Part shown: piece by piece, positions 37,560 through 50,897 of the stretch
Layout of the letters: each line of letters starts with the position of its first letter
Numbering within the stretch: the stretch's first letter is position 1
Assembly: GCA_964036045.1 (NCBI GenBank)
Contig: OZ038402.1
Coordinates: 6,454,926 to 6,518,925 of the forward strand
Direction of reading: 5' to 3'
Origin: Eutreptiella sp. 'Long Island Sound 2002'
Lineage: Eukaryota; Euglenozoa; Euglenophyceae; Eutreptiales; Eutreptiaceae
DNA length: 64,000 nt
The notes under the pieces: generated by a model
The model's input: only the letters and a program-made list of their open reading frames with translations
Told to the model about the DNA's origin: nothing
The model's database searches: none
Made by a program: the position numbers and the translations under genes

Positions 37560-39400
37560 TGCATAATAATTGTGCAGGGTGCATAATCTCACCAGTTTCC
37601 GGTAGCCATACGGGTGCATAATATTTGTGCAGGGTGCATAATTTCATCAGTTTCCGGTAGCCATACGGGTGCATAATAATTGTGCAGGGTGCATAATCTC
37701 ATCAGTTTCCGGTAGGCATACGGATGCAAAATAATTGTGCAGGGTGCATAATCTCATCAGTTTCCGGTAGCCATACGGGTGCATAATATTTGTGCAGGGT
37801 GCATAATCTCATCGGGTTCCGGTAGCCATACGGGTGCATAATAATTGTGCAGGGTGCATAATCTCATCAGTTACCGGTAGCCATAGGGGTGCATAATATT
37901 TGTGCAGGGTGCATAATTTCATCAGTTTCCGGTAGCCATACGGGTGCATAATAATTGTGCAGGGTGCATAATCTCATCACTTTCCGGTAGCCATAGGGGT
38001 GCATAATAATTGTGCAGGGTGCATAATCTCAACAGTTTCCGGTAGCCATACGGGTGCATAATAATTGTGCAGGGTGCATAATCTCATCAGTTTCCGGTAG
38101 CCATACGGGTGAATAATGATTGTGCAGGGTGCATAATCTCATCAGCGGCCTTTAGCTATACGGGTGCATAATAATTGTGCAGGGTGCATAATCTCATCAG
38201 TTTTCTGTAGCCATACGGGTGCATAATAATTGTGCAGGGTGCATAATCTCATCAGCGGCCTTTAGCTATACGGGTGCATAATAATTGTGCAGGGTGCATA
38301 ATCTCATCAGTTTCCTGTAGCCATACGGGTGCATACTAATTGTGCAGGGTGCATAATCTCATCAGTTACCGGTAGCCATAGGGATGCATAATAATTGTGC
38401 AGGGTGCATAATCTCATCAGTTTCCGGTAGCCATACGGGTGAATAATGATTGTGCAGGGTGCATAATCTCATCAGTTTCCGGTACCATACGGGTGCATAA
38501 TAATTATGCAGGGTGCATAATCTCATCAGCGGCCTTTAGCTATACGGGTGCATAATAATTGTGCAGGGTGCATAGTCTCATCAGTTTCCGGTAGCCATAC
38601 GGGTGCATAATAATTGTGCAGGGTGCATAATCTCATCGGCGGCCTTTAGCTATACGGGTGCATAATAATTGTGCAGGGTGCATAATCTCATCAGTTTTCT
38701 GTAGCCATACGGGTGCATACTAATTGTGCAGGGTGCATAATCTCATCAGTTACCGGTAGCCATAGGGATGCATAATAATTGTGCAGGGTGCATAATCTCA
38801 CCAGTTTCTGGTAGCCATACGGGTGCATAATATTGGTGCAGGGTGCATAATTTCATCAGCTTCCGGTAGGTATACGGCTGCATAATAATTGTGCAGGGTG
38901 CATAATCTCATCACTTTCCGGTAGGCATACGGATGCAAAATAATTGTGCAGGGTGCATAATCTCATCAGTTTCCGGTAGCCATACGGGTGCATAATATTT
39001 GTGCAGGGTGCATAATCTCATCGGGTTCCGGTAGCCATACGGGTGCATAATAATTGTGCAGGGTGCATAATCTCATCAGTTACCGGTAGCCATAGGGGTG
39101 CATAATATTTGTGCAGGGTGCATAATTTCATCAGTTTCCGGTAGCCATACGGGTGCATAATAATTGTGCAGGGTGCATAATCTCATCACTTTCCGGTAGC
39201 CATAGGGGTGCATAATAATTGTGCAGGGTGCATAATCTCAACAGTTTCCGGTAGCCATACGGGTGCATAATAATTGTGCAGCGTGCATAATCTCATCAGT
39301 TTCCGGTAGCCATACGGGTGAATAATGATTGTGCAGGGTGCATAATCTCATCAGTTTCCGGTAGCCATCCGGGTGCATAATAATTGTGCAGGGTGCATAA
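37560..39400. repeat. 1,209-bp repeat pair (22 monomers minus 1)
   Basis: GGTAGGCATACGGATGCAAA lies at 37,711 and 38,920. It is followed in both copies by ATATTTG, ATCGGGTTCC, TTACCGGTAGCCATAGGGG, ATTTCATC, ATCACTTTCC, ATCTCAACAG and TGAATAATGATTG. The single-base shortfall is the 54-bp monomer at 38,484 (CGGTACCATAC). Confidence 0.82.
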
Positions 39401-41030
39401 TCTCACCAGTTTCTGGTAGCCATACGGGTGCATAATATTTGTGCAGGGTGCATAATTTCATCAGTTTCCGGTAGCCATACGGGTGCATAATAATTGTGCA
39501 GGGTGCATAGTCTCATCAGTTTCCGGTAGCCATACGGGTGCATAATAATTGTGCAGGGTGCATAATCTCAACAGTTTCCGGTAGCCATACGGGTGCATAA
39601 TAATTGTGCAGCGTGCATAATCTCATCAGTTTCTGGTAGCCATACGGGTGCATAATAATTGTGCAGGGTGCATAATCTCATCAGTTACCGGTAGCCATAG
39701 GGATGCATAATAATTGTGCAGGGTGCATAATCTCACCAGTTTCTGGTAGCCATACGGGTGCATAATATTTGTGCAGGGTGCATAATTTCATCAGCTTCCG
39801 GTAGGTATACGGGTGCATAATAATTGTGCAGGGTGCATAATCTCATCAGTTTCCGGTAGCCATACGGGTGCATAATAATTGTGCAGGGTGCATAATCTCA
39901 TCAGTTTCCGGTAGCCATACGGGTGCATAACAATTGTGCAGGGTGCATAATCTCATCAGTTTCCGGTAGCCATACGGGTGCATAATAATTGTGCAGGGTG
40001 CATAGTCTCATCAGTTTCCGGTAGCCATACGGGTACATAATATTTGTGCAGGGTGCATAATCTCATCAGTTTCCTGGAGGCATACGGGTGCATAATAATT
40101 GTGCAGGGTGCATAATCTCATCAGTTTCCGGTAGCCATACGGGTGCATAATAATTGTGCAGGGTGCATAATCTCATCAGTTTCCGGTAGCCATACGGGTG
40201 CATAATAATTGTGCAGGGTGCATAATCTCATCAGTTTCCGGTAGCCATACGGGTGCATAATAATTGTGCAGGGTGCATAGTCTCATCAGTTTCCGGTAGC
40301 CATACGGGTGCATAATATTTGTGCAGGGTGCATGATCCCATCAGTTTCCGGTAGCCATACGGGTGCATAACAATTGTGCAGGGTGCATAATAATTGTGCA
40401 GGGTGCATAATCTCAACAGTTTCCGGTAGCCATACGGGTGCATAACAATTGTGCAGGGTGCACATTCTCATCAGTTTCCGGTAGCCATACGGGTGCATGA
40501 TATTTGTGCAGGGTGCATAATCTCATCAGTTTCCTGGAGCCATACGGGTGCATGATATTTGTGCAGGGTGCATAACCTCATCAGTTTCCTGTAGCCATAC
40601 GGGTGCATAATAATTGTGCAGGGTGCATAATCTCATCAGTTTCCGGTAGCCATACCGGTGCATACTATTTGTGCAGGGTGCATAATCTCATTAGTTTCCG
40701 GTAGCCATACGGGTGCATAATAATTGTGCAGGGTGCATAGTCTCATCAGTTTCCGGTAGCCATACGGGTGCATAATATTTGTGCAGGGTGCATAATCTCA
40801 TCAGTTTCCGGTAGCCATACGGGTGCATAACAATTGTGCAGGGTGCATAATCTCATCAGTTTCCGGTAGCCATACGGGTGCATAATATTTGTGCAGGGTG
40901 CATAAACTCATCAGTTTCCTGTAGCCATACGGGTGCATAATAATTGTGCAGGGTGCATAATCTCATCAGTTTCCAGTAGCCATAGGGGTGCATAATAATT
41001 GTGCAGGGTGCATAATCTCATCAGTTTCGG
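39401..41030. repeat. Transitional, near-consensus monomers
   Basis: Last members of the ATCTCACCAG, ATTTCATC and GTAGGTATAC group give way to consensus monomers with ATATTTG and AACAATTG variants. One 75-bp monomer is annotated separately. No foreign sequence. Confidence 0.72.
40335..40409 (+). repeat. 75-bp expanded monomer (+20 bp)
   Basis: After CATACGGGTGCATAACAATT the segment GTGCAGGGTGCATAATAATT is present as an extra 20-bp step, giving three consecutive GGGTGCATAA copies spaced 20 bp (starts at 40,361, 40,381 and 40,401). It is the only +20 monomer in the window and the mirror event of the 35-bp monomer at 14,947. Confidence 0.95.
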
Positions 41031-41799
41031 GTAGCCATACGCCTGCATAATAATATTGCAGGGTGCATAACCTCATCCGTTTCCTGTAGCCATACGGGTC
41101 CATAATAATTGTGCAGGGTGCATAATCTCATCACTTTCCGGTAGCCATAGGGGTACATAATAATTGTGCAGGGTGCATAATCTCATCAGTTTCTGGTAGC
41201 CATGCGGGTGCATAATAATTGTGCAGGGTGCATAATCTCATCAGTTTCCGGTAGCCGTACGCCTGCATAATAATATTGCAGGGTGCATAATCTCATCAGT
41301 TTCCGGTAGCCAGACGGGTGCATAACAATTGTGCAGGGGGCATAATCTCATCAGTTTCCGGTAGCCATACGCGTGTACAATAATTGTGCAGGGTGCATAG
41401 TCTCAACAGCTTGCGGTAGCCATACGGGTGCATAATAATTGTGCGGGTGCATAATCTCAACAGCTTGCGGTAGCCATACGGGTGCATAATAGTTGTGCAG
41501 GGTGCATAATCTCATCAGTTTCCGGTAGCCATACGGGTGCATAATAACTGTGCAGCGTGCATAATCTCATCAGTTTCCGGTAGCCATACGGGTGCATAAT
41601 AATTGCGCACGGTGCATAATCTCATCAGTTTCCGGTAGCCATACGGGTGCATAATATTTGTGCAGGGTGCATAATCTCATCAGTTTCCGGTAGCCATACG
41701 GGTGCATAACAATTGTGCAGGGTGCATAATCTCATCAGTTTCCGGTAGCCATACGGGTGCATAATAATTGTGCAGGGTGCATAATCTCATCAGTTTCCT

Positions 41800-44447
41800 G
41801 GAGCCATACGGGTGCATAATATTTGTGCAGGGTGCATAACCTCATCAGTTTCCTGTAGCCATACGGCTGCATAATAATTGTGCAGGGTGCATAATCTCAT
41901 CACTTTCCGGTAGCCATAGGGGTGCATAATAATTGTGCAGGGTGCATAATCTCAACAGTTTCCGGTAGCCATACGGGTGCATAATAATTGTGCAGGGTGC
42001 ATAATCTCATCAGTTTCTGGTAGCCATACGCCTGCACAATAATATTTCAGGGTGCATAACCTCATCAGTTTCCTGTAGCCATACGGGTGCATGATAATTG
42101 TGCAGGGTGCATAATCTCATCACTTTCCGGTGGCCATAGGGGTGCATAATAATTGTGCAGGGTGCATAATCTCATCAGTTTCCGGTAGCCATGCGGGTGC
42201 ATAACAATTGTGCAGGGTGCATAATCTCATCAGTTTCCGGTAGCCATACGGGTGCATAATAATTGTGCGCGGTGCATAATCTCATCAGTTTCTGGTAGCC
42301 ATACGCCTGCATAACAATTGTGCAGGGGGCATAATCTCATCAGTTTCCGGTAGCCATACACGAGCACAATAATTGTGCAGGGTGCATAATCTCAACAGCT
42401 TGCGGTAGCCATACGGGTGCATAATAGTTGTGCAGGGTGCATAATCTCATCAGTTTCCTGTAGCCATACGGGTGCATAATAATATTGCAGGGTGCATAAT
42501 CTCATCGGTTTCCGGTAGCCATACGGGTGCATAATGATTGTGCAGGGTGAGTAATATCTCATCAGTTTCCGGTAGCCATACGGGTGCATAATCATTGTGC
42601 AGGGTGCATAATCTCATCAGTTTCCGGTAGGCATAGGGGTGCATAATGATTGTGCAGGGTGCGTTATCCCATCAGTTTCCCATAGCCATACGGGTGCATA
42701 CTAATTGTGCAGGGTGCATAATCTCATCACTTTCCGGTAGCCATACGGGTGCATAATAATTGTGCAGGGTGCATAATCCCATTAGTTTCTGGTAGTCATA
42801 GGGGTGCATAATAATTGTGCAGGGTGCATAATCTCAACAGTTTCTGGTAGCCATACGGGTGCATAATAATTGTGCAGGGTGCATAATCTCATCAGTTTCC
42901 GGTAGCAATACGGCTGCATAATAATTGTGCAGGGTGCATAATCTCATCAGTTTCTGGTAGCCATACGGGTGCATGACGATTGTGCAGGGTGCGTCATATC
43001 TCATCAGTTTCCGGTAGCCATACGGGTGCATAATAATTGTGCAGGGTGCATAATCTCATCAGTTTTCGGTAGCCATACGGGTGCATAATAATTGTGCAGG
43101 GTGCATAATCTCATCAGTTTCCGGTAACCATACGGGTGCATAATATTTGTGCAGGGTGCATAACCTCATCAGTTTCCTGTAGCCATACGGCTGCATAATA
43201 ATTGTGCAGGGTGGATAATCTCATCACTTTCCGGTAGCCATAGGGGTGCATAATAATTGTGCAGGGTGCATAATCTCAACAGTTTCCGGTAGCCATACGG
43301 GTGCATAATAATTGTGCAGGGTGCATAATCTCATCAGTTTCTGGTAGCCATACGCCTGCATAATAATATTGCAGGGTGCATAACCTCATCAGTTTCCTGT
43401 AGCCATACGGGTGCATAATAATTGTGCAGGGTGCATAATCTCATTGATTTCCGGTAGCCATAGGGGTGCATAATAATTGTGCAGGGTGCATAATCTCATC
43501 AGTTTCCGGTAGCCATGCGGGTGCATAATAATTGTGCAGGGTGCATAATCTCATCAGTTTCCGGTAGCCATACGGGTGCATAATAATTGTGCACGGTGCA
43601 TAATCTCATCAGTTTCTGGTAGCCATACGCCTGCATAACAATTGTGCAGGGGGCATCATCTCATCAGTTTCCGGTAGCCATACGCGTGCACAGAAATTTT
43701 GCAGGGTGCATAATGTCAACAGCTTGCGGTAGCCATACGGGTGCATAATAGTTGTGCAGGGTGCATAATCTCATCAGTTTCCTGTAGCCATACGGGTGCA
43801 TAATAATATTGCAGGGTGCATAATCTCATCGGTTTCCGATAGCCATACGGGTGCATAATGATTGTGCAGGGTGAGTAATATCTCATCAGTTTCCGGTAGC
43901 CATACGGGTGCATAATAATTGTGCAGGGTGCATAATCTCATCAGTTTCCGGTAGGCATAGGGGTGCATAATGATTGTGCAGGGTGCGTGATCCCATTAGT
44001 TTCCCATAGCCATACGGGTGCATAACAATTGTGCAGGGTGCATAATCTCATCAGTTTCCGGTAGCCATACGGGTGCATAATAATTGTGCAGGGTGCATAA
44101 TCCCATTAGTTTCTGGTAGCCATAGGGGTGGATAATAATTGTGCAGGGTGCATAATCTCAACAGTTTCTGGTAGCCATACGGGTGCATAATAATTGTGCA
44201 GGGTGCATAATCTCATCAGTTTCCGGTAGCAATACGGCTGCATAATAATTGTGCAGGGTGCATAATCTCAACAGTTTCTGGTAGCCATACGGGTGCATAA
44301 TGATTGTGCAGGGTACGTCATATCTCATCAGTTTCCGGTAGCCATACGGGTGCATAATAATTGTTCAGGGTGCATAATCTCATCAGTTTTCGGTAGCCAT
44401 ACGGGTGCATAATAATTGTGCAGGGTGCATAATCTCATCAGTTTCCG
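41800..44447. repeat. 1,324-bp tandem duplication (24 monomers + 4)
   Basis: Copy 1 is about 41,800-43,123 and copy 2 about 43,124-44,447. Shared at 1,324 bp are ATAACCTCATC with CATACGGCTGC, CGCCTGCATAATAATAT, GGGGGCAT, TTGCGGTAGCC with ATAGTTGTGC, the GAGTAATAT monomer (42,549 and 43,873), GTAGGCATAGGGG, ATCCCATTAG, and the CGTCATAT monomer (42,992 and 44,316). The extra 4 bp are the two +2 monomers. Confidence 0.85.
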
Positions 44448-45850
44448 GTAGCCATACGGGTGCATAATATTTGTGCAGGGTGCATAACCTCATCAGTTTC
44501 CTGTAGCCATACGGGTGCACAATAATTGTGCACGGTGCATCATCTCAACAGTTTCCGGTAGCCATGCGGGTGCATAATAATTGTGCAGGGTGCATAATCT
44601 CATCAGTTTCTGGTAGCCATACGCCTGCATAATAATATTGCAGGGTGCACAATCTCATCAGTTTCCGGTAGCCATACGGGTGCATAACAATTGTGCAGGG
44701 TGTATAATCTCATCAGTTTCCGGTAGCCATACGCGTGCACAATAATTGTGCAGGGTGCATAATCTCATCAGTTTCCTGTAGCCATACGGGTGCATAATAA
44801 TATTGCAGGGTGCATAATCTCATCGGTTTCCGGTAGCCATACGGGTGCATAATGATTGTGCAGGGTGAGTAATATCTCATCAGTTTCCGGTAGCCATACG
44901 GGTGCATAATAATTGTGCAGGGTGCATAATCTCATCAGTTTCCGGTAGGCATAGGGGTGCATAATGATTGTGCAGGGTGCGTGATCCCATTAGTTTCCCA
45001 TAGCCATACGGGTGCATAACAATTGTGCAGGGTGCATAATCTCATCAGTTTCCGGTAGCCATACGGGTGCATAATAATTGTGCAGGGTGCATAATCCCAT
45101 TAGTTTCTGGTAGCCATAGGGGTGGATAATAATTGTGCAGGGTGCATAATCTCAACAGTTTCTGGTAGCCATACGGGTGCATAATAATTGTGCAGGGTGC
45201 ATAATCTCATCAGTTTCCGGTAGCAATACGGCTGCATAATAATTGTGCAGGGTGCATAATCTCAACAGTTTCTGGTAGCCATACGGGTGCATAATGATTG
45301 TGCAGGGTACGTCATATCTCATCAGTTTCCGGTAGCCATACGGGTGCATAATAATTGTTCAGGGTGCATAATCTCATCAGTTTTCGGTAGCCATACGGGT
45401 GCATAATAATTGTGCAGGGTGCATAATCTCATCAGTTTCCTGTAGCCATACGGGTGCACAATAATTGTGCACGGTGCATCATCTCAACAGTTTCCGGTAG
45501 CCATGCGGGTGCATAATAATTGTGCAGGGTGCATAATCTCATCAGTTTCTGGTAGCCATACGCCTGCATAATAATATTGCAGGGTGCACAATCTCATCAG
45601 TTTCCGGTAGCCATACGGGTGCATAACAATTGTGCAGGGTGTATAATCTCATCAGTTTCCGGTAGCCATACGCGTGCACAATAATTGTGCAGGGTGCATA
45701 ATCTCATCAGTTTCCTGTAGCCATACGGGTGCATAATAATATTGCAGGGTGCATAATCTCATCGGTTTCCGGTAGCCATACGGGTGCATAATGATTGTGC
45801 AGGGTGAGTAATATCTCATCAGTTTCCGGTAGCCATACGGGTGCATAATA
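43750..45850. repeat. 994/939-bp overlapping duplication
   Basis: GAGTAATAT (43,873 and 44,867) and CGTCATAT (44,316 and 45,310) repeat at 994 bp (18 monomers + 4). After about 44,450 the offset falls to 939 bp: a 19-bp palindrome is at 44,515 and 45,454, and GAGTAATAT at 44,867 and 45,806. One ATATTTG monomer with ATAACCTC, present at 44,466, is missing from the later copy. This overlaps copy 2 of the 1,324-bp duplication, so duplication events are layered. Confidence 0.8.
44515..44533. other. 19-bp perfect palindrome variant of the monomer dyad
   Basis: GTGCACAATAATTGTGCAC reads the same on both strands around a central A. It arises from the consensus imperfect dyad (m30-46) by m34 T to C plus m47 G to C. 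An identical copy is at 45,454-45,472, within the 939-bp duplication. Shorter 17-bp perfect forms (TGCACAATAATTGTGCA) occur at 44,736, 45,675, 46,722, 48,983, 55,222, 63,757 and 63,977. Whether anything binds them is unknown. Confidence 0.85.
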
Positions 45851-48800
45851 ATTGTGCAGGGTGCATAATCTCATCAGTTTCCCATAGCCATACGGGTGCA
45901 TTATAATTGTGCAGGGTGCATAATCTCATCAGTTTCCGGTAGCCATACGGGTGCATAATAATTGTGCAGGGTGCATAATCCCATTAGTTTCCTGTAGCCA
46001 TAGGGGTGCATAATAATTGTGCAGGGTGCATAATCTCATCAGTTTCGGGTAGCCATACGGGTGCATAATAACTGTGCAGGGTGCATAATCTCATCAGTTT
46101 CTGGTAGCCATACGGCTGCATAATAATTGTGCAGGGTGCATAATCTCAACAGTTTCTGGTAGCCATACGGGTGCATAATCATTGTGCAGGGTGCATAATC
46201 TCATCAGTTTCCGGTAGCAATACGGCTGCATAATAATTGTGCAGGGTGCATAATCTCAACAGTTTCTGGTAGCCATACGGGTGCACAATAATTGTGCAGG
46301 GTGCATAATCTCATCAGTTTCCGGTAGCAATACGGCTGCATAATAATTGTGCAGGGTGCATAATCTCAACAGTTTCTGGTAGCCATACGGGTGCATAATA
46401 ATTGTGCAGGGTGCATAATCTCATCAGTTTCCTGTAGCCATACGGGTGCATAATAATTGTGCACGGTGCATATTCTCATCAGTTTCCTTTAGCCATACGG
46501 GTGCATAATACTTGTGCAGGGTGCATAATCTCATCAGTTTCCGGTAGCCATGCGGGTGCATAATAATTGTGCAGGGTGCATAATCTCATCAGTTTCTGGT
46601 AGCCATACGCCTGCATAATAATATTGCAGGGTGCACAATCTCATCAGTTTCCGGTAGCCATACGGGTGCATAACAATTGTGCAGGGTGTATAATCTCATC
46701 AGTTTCCGGTAGCCATACGCGTGCACAATAATTGTGCAGGGTGCATAATCTCATCAGTTTCCTGTAGCCATACGGGTGCATAATAATATTGCAGGGTGCA
46801 TAATCTCATCGGTTTCCGGTAGCCATACGGGTGCATAATGATTGTGCAGGGTGAGTAATATCTCATCAGTTTCCGGTAGCCATACGGGTGCATAATAATT
46901 GTGCAGGGTGCATAATCTCTTCAGTTTCCCATAGCCATACGGGTGCATTATAATTGTGCAGGGTGCATAATCTCATCAGTTTCCGGTAGCCATACGGGTG
47001 CATAATAATTGTGCAGGGTGCATAATCCCATTAGTTTCTGGTAGCCATAGGGGTGCATAATAATTGTGCAGGGTGCATAATCTCATCAGTTTCGGGTAGC
47101 CATACGGGTGCATAATAACTGTGCAGGGTGCATAATCTCATCAGTTTCTGGTAGCCATACGGCTGCATAATAATTGTGCAGGGTGCATAATCTCAACAGT
47201 TTCTGGTAGCCATACGGGTGCATAATCATTGTGCAGGGTGCATAATCTCATCAGTTTCCTGTAGCCATACGGGTGCATAATAATTGTGCAGGGTGCATAA
47301 TCTCATCAGTTTCCGGTAGCAATACGGCTGCATAATAATTGTGCAGCGTGCATAATCTCAACAGTTTCTGGTAGCCATACGGGTGCATAATAATTGTGCA
47401 GGGTGCATAATCTCATCCGGTTCCTGTAGCCATACGGGTGCATAATAATTGTGCAGGGTGCATATTCTCATCAGTTTCCGGTAGCCATAGGGGTGCATAA
47501 TGATTGTGCAGGGTGCATAATCTCATCAGTTTCCGGTAGCCATACGGGTGCATAATAACTGTGCAGGGTGCATAATCTCATCAGTTTCCGGTAGCCATAC
47601 GGGTGCATAATAACTGTGCAGGGTGCATAATCTCATCAGTTTCCGGTAGGCATACGGGTGCATAATAGTTGTGCAGGGTGCATAATCTCATCAGTTTCCT
47701 GTAGCCATACGGGTGCATAATAATATTGCAGGGTGCATAATCTCATCGGTTTCCGGTAGCCATACGGGTGCATAATGATTGTGCAGGGTGAGTAATATCT
47801 CATCAGTTTCCGGTAGCCATACGGGTGCATAATAATTGTGCAGGGTGCATAATCTCATCAGTTTCCGGTAGGCATAGGGGTGCATAATGATTGTGCAGGG
47901 TGCGTGATCCCATTAGTTTCCCATAGCCATACGGGTGCATAACAATTGTGCAGGGTGCATAATCTCATCAGTTTCCGGTAGCCATACGGGTGCATAATCA
48001 TTGTGCAGGGTGCATAATCCCATTAGTTTCTGGTAGCCATAGGGGTGGATAATAATTGTGCAGGGTGCATAATCTCAACAGTTTCTGCTAGCCATACGGG
48101 TGCATAATAATTGTGCAGGGTGCATAATCTCATCAGTTTCCGGTAGCAATACGGCTGCATAATAATTGTGCAGGGTGCATAATCTCAACAGTTTCTGGTA
48201 GCCATACGGGTGCATAATGATTGTGCAGGGTACGTCATATCTCATCAGTTTCCGGTAGCCATACGGGTGCATAATAATTGTTCAGGGTGCATAATCTCAT
48301 CAGTTTTCGGTAGCCATACGGGTGCATAATAATTGTGCAGGGTGCATAATCTCATCAGTTTCCGGTAACCATACGGGTGCATAATATTTGTGCAGGGTGC
48401 ATAACCTCATCAGTTTCCTGTAGCCATACGGGTGCATAATAATATTGCAGGGTGCATAATCTCATCAGTTTCCGGGAGCCATACGGGTGCACAATAATTG
48501 TGCAGGGTGCATAATGTCATCAGTTTCCGGTAGCAATACGGCTGCATAATAATTGTGCAGGGTGCATAATCTCAACAGTTTCTGGTAGCCATACGGGTGC
48601 ATAATAATTGTGCAGGGTGCATAATCTCATCAGTTTCCTGTAGCCATACGGGTGCATAATAATTGTGCACGGTGCATATTCTCATCAGTTTCCGGTAGCC
48701 ATACGGGTGCATAATAATTGTGCAGGGTGCATAATCTCATCAGTTTCCGGTAACCATACGGGTGCATAATACTTGTGCAGGGTGCATAATCTCATCAGTT

Positions 48801-50890
48801 TCCGGTAGCCATGCGGGTGCATAATAATTGTGCAGGGTGCATAATCTCATCAGTTTCTGGTAGCCATACGCCTGCATAATAATATTGCAGGGTGCACAAT
48901 CTCATCAGTTTCCGGTAGCCATACGGGTGCATAACAATTGTGCAGGGTGTATAATCTCATCAGTTTCCGGTAGCCATACGCGTGCACAATAATTGTGCAG
49001 GGTGCATAATCTCATCAGTTTCCTGTAGCCATACGGGTGCATAATAATATTGCAGGGTGCATAATCTCATCGGTTTCCGGTAGCCATACGGGTGCATAAT
49101 GATTGTGCAGGGTGAGTAATATCTCATCAGTTTCCGGTAGCCATACGGGTGCATAATAATTGTGCAGGGTGCATAATCTCATCAGTTTCCCATAGCCATA
49201 CGGGTGCATTATAATTGTGCAGGGTGCATAATCTCATCAGTTTCCGGTAGCCATACGGGTGCATAATAATTGTGCAGGGTGCATAATCCCATTAGTTTCT
49301 GGTAGCCATAGGGGTGCATAATAATTGTGCAGGGTGCATAATCTCATCAGTTTCGGGTAGCCATACGGGTGCATAATAACTGTGCAGGGTGCATAATCTC
49401 ATCAGTTTCTGGTAGCCATACGGCTGCATAATAATTGTGCAGGGTGCATAATCTCATCAGTTTCTGGTAGCCATACGGGTGCATAATCATTGTGCAGGGT
49501 GCATAATCTCATCAGTTTCCTGTAGCCATACGGGTGCATAATAATTGTGCAGGGTGCATAATCTCATCAGTTTCCGGTAGCAATACGGCTGCATAATAAT
49601 TGTGCAGCGTGCATAATCTCAACAGTTTCTGGTAGCCATACGGGTGCATAATAATTGTGCAGGGTGCATAATCTCATCAGGTTCCTGTAGCCATACGGGT
49701 GCATAATAATTGTGCAGGGTGCATATTCTCATCAGTTTCCGGTAGCCATAGGGGTGCATAATGATTGTGCAGGGTGCATAATCTCATCAGTTTCCGGTAG
49801 CCATACGGGTGCATAATAACTGTGCAGGGTGCATAATCTCATCAGTTTCCGGTAGCCATACGGGTGCATAATAACTGTGCAGGGTGCATAATCTCATCAG
49901 TTTCCGGTAGGCATACGGGTGCATAATAACTGTGCAGGGTGCATAATCTCATCAGTTTCCGGTAACCATACGGGTGCATAATGATTGTGCAGGGTGCGTC
50001 ATATCTCATCAGTTTCCGGTAGCCATACGGGTGCATAATAATTGTTCAGGGTGCATAATCTCATCAGTTTCCTGTAGCCATACGGGTGCATAATAATTGT
50101 GCAGGGTGCATAATCTCATCAGTTTCCGGTAGCCATACGGGTGCATAATAATTGTGCAGGGTGCATAATCTCATCAGTTTCCTGTAGCCATACGGGTGCA
50201 TAATAATATTGCAGGGTGCATAATCTCATCAGTTTCCGGTAGCCATACGGGTGCATAATGATTGTGCAGGGTGAGTAATATCTCATCAGTTTCCGGTAGC
50301 CATACGGGTGCATAATAATTGTGCAGGGTGCATAATCTCATCAGTTTCCCATAGCCATACGGGTGCATACTAATTGTGCAGGGTGAATAATCTCATCAGT
50401 TTCCGGTAGCCATAGGGGTGCATAATAATTGTGCAGGGTGCATAATCCCATTAGTTTCTGGTAGCCATAGGGGTGCATAATAACTGTGCAGGGTGCATAA
50501 TCTCATCAGTTTCGGGTAGCCATACGGCTGCATAATAATTGTGCAGGGTGCATAATCTCAACAGTTTCTGGTAGCCATACGGGTGCATAATCATTGTGCA
50601 GGGTGCATAATCTCATCAGTTTCCTGTAGCCATACGGGTGCATAATAATTGTGCAGGGTGCATAACCTCATCAGTTTCCGGTAGCAATACGGCTGCATAA
50701 TAATTGTGCAGCGTGCATAATCTCAACAGTTTCTGGTAGCCATACGGGTGCATAATAATTGTGCAGGGTGCATAATCTCATCAGGTTCCTGTAGCCATAC
50801 GGGTGCAGAATAATTATGCAGGGTGCATATTCTCATCAGTTTCCGGTAGCCATAGGGGTGCATAATGATTGTGCAGGGTGCATAATCTCA
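45851..50890. repeat. Re-used HOR module with TTTCCCATAGCC, ATAACTGTGC and CGGCTGC
   Basis: From a GAGTAATAT monomer the series runs TTTCCCATAGCC with GCATTAT or GCATACT, ATCCCATTAG, CATAGGGG, TTTCGGGTAG with ATAACTG, CGGCTGC, ATCTCAACAG with ATAATCATTG, TTTCCTGTAG, GTAGCAATACGGCTGC, GGTTCCTGTAG, GCATATTCTC. It appears at 46,870-47,500 and 49,130-49,760 (offset 2,261 bp), again from 50,290, and with additions from 51,790 and 53,670. A piece of the older 44,100-44,470 module recurs at about 48,020-48,400, so modules are interleaved. Confidence 0.78.
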
Positions 50891-50897
50891 TCAGTTT

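Larger units (their letters stand above)
25321..38680. repeat. GCGGCC-marked subfamily domain (22 marker monomers)
   Basis: A divergent monomer, ATCAGCGGCCTGTAGCTATA, with five changes clustered at m11-22, begins (GCGGCC) at 25,331, 26,432, 27,092, 27,642, 28,357, 29,017, 30,997, 31,382, 31,822, 32,097, 32,537, 32,922, 33,472, 35,286, 36,165, 36,715, 36,825, 37,430, 38,145, 38,255, 38,529 and 38,639. It is absent elsewhere. Spacings are 2 to 36 monomers, exactly in phase after correcting for the indels between them. Frequent companions are TGAATAATGATTG, TTTCCTGGAGCC with ATATTTGTGC, AATACTAGTGC, GGGTGGATAATAATTG and ATCACCAG. The last four copies carry CCTTTAGC instead of CCTGTAGC. Confidence 0.9.
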
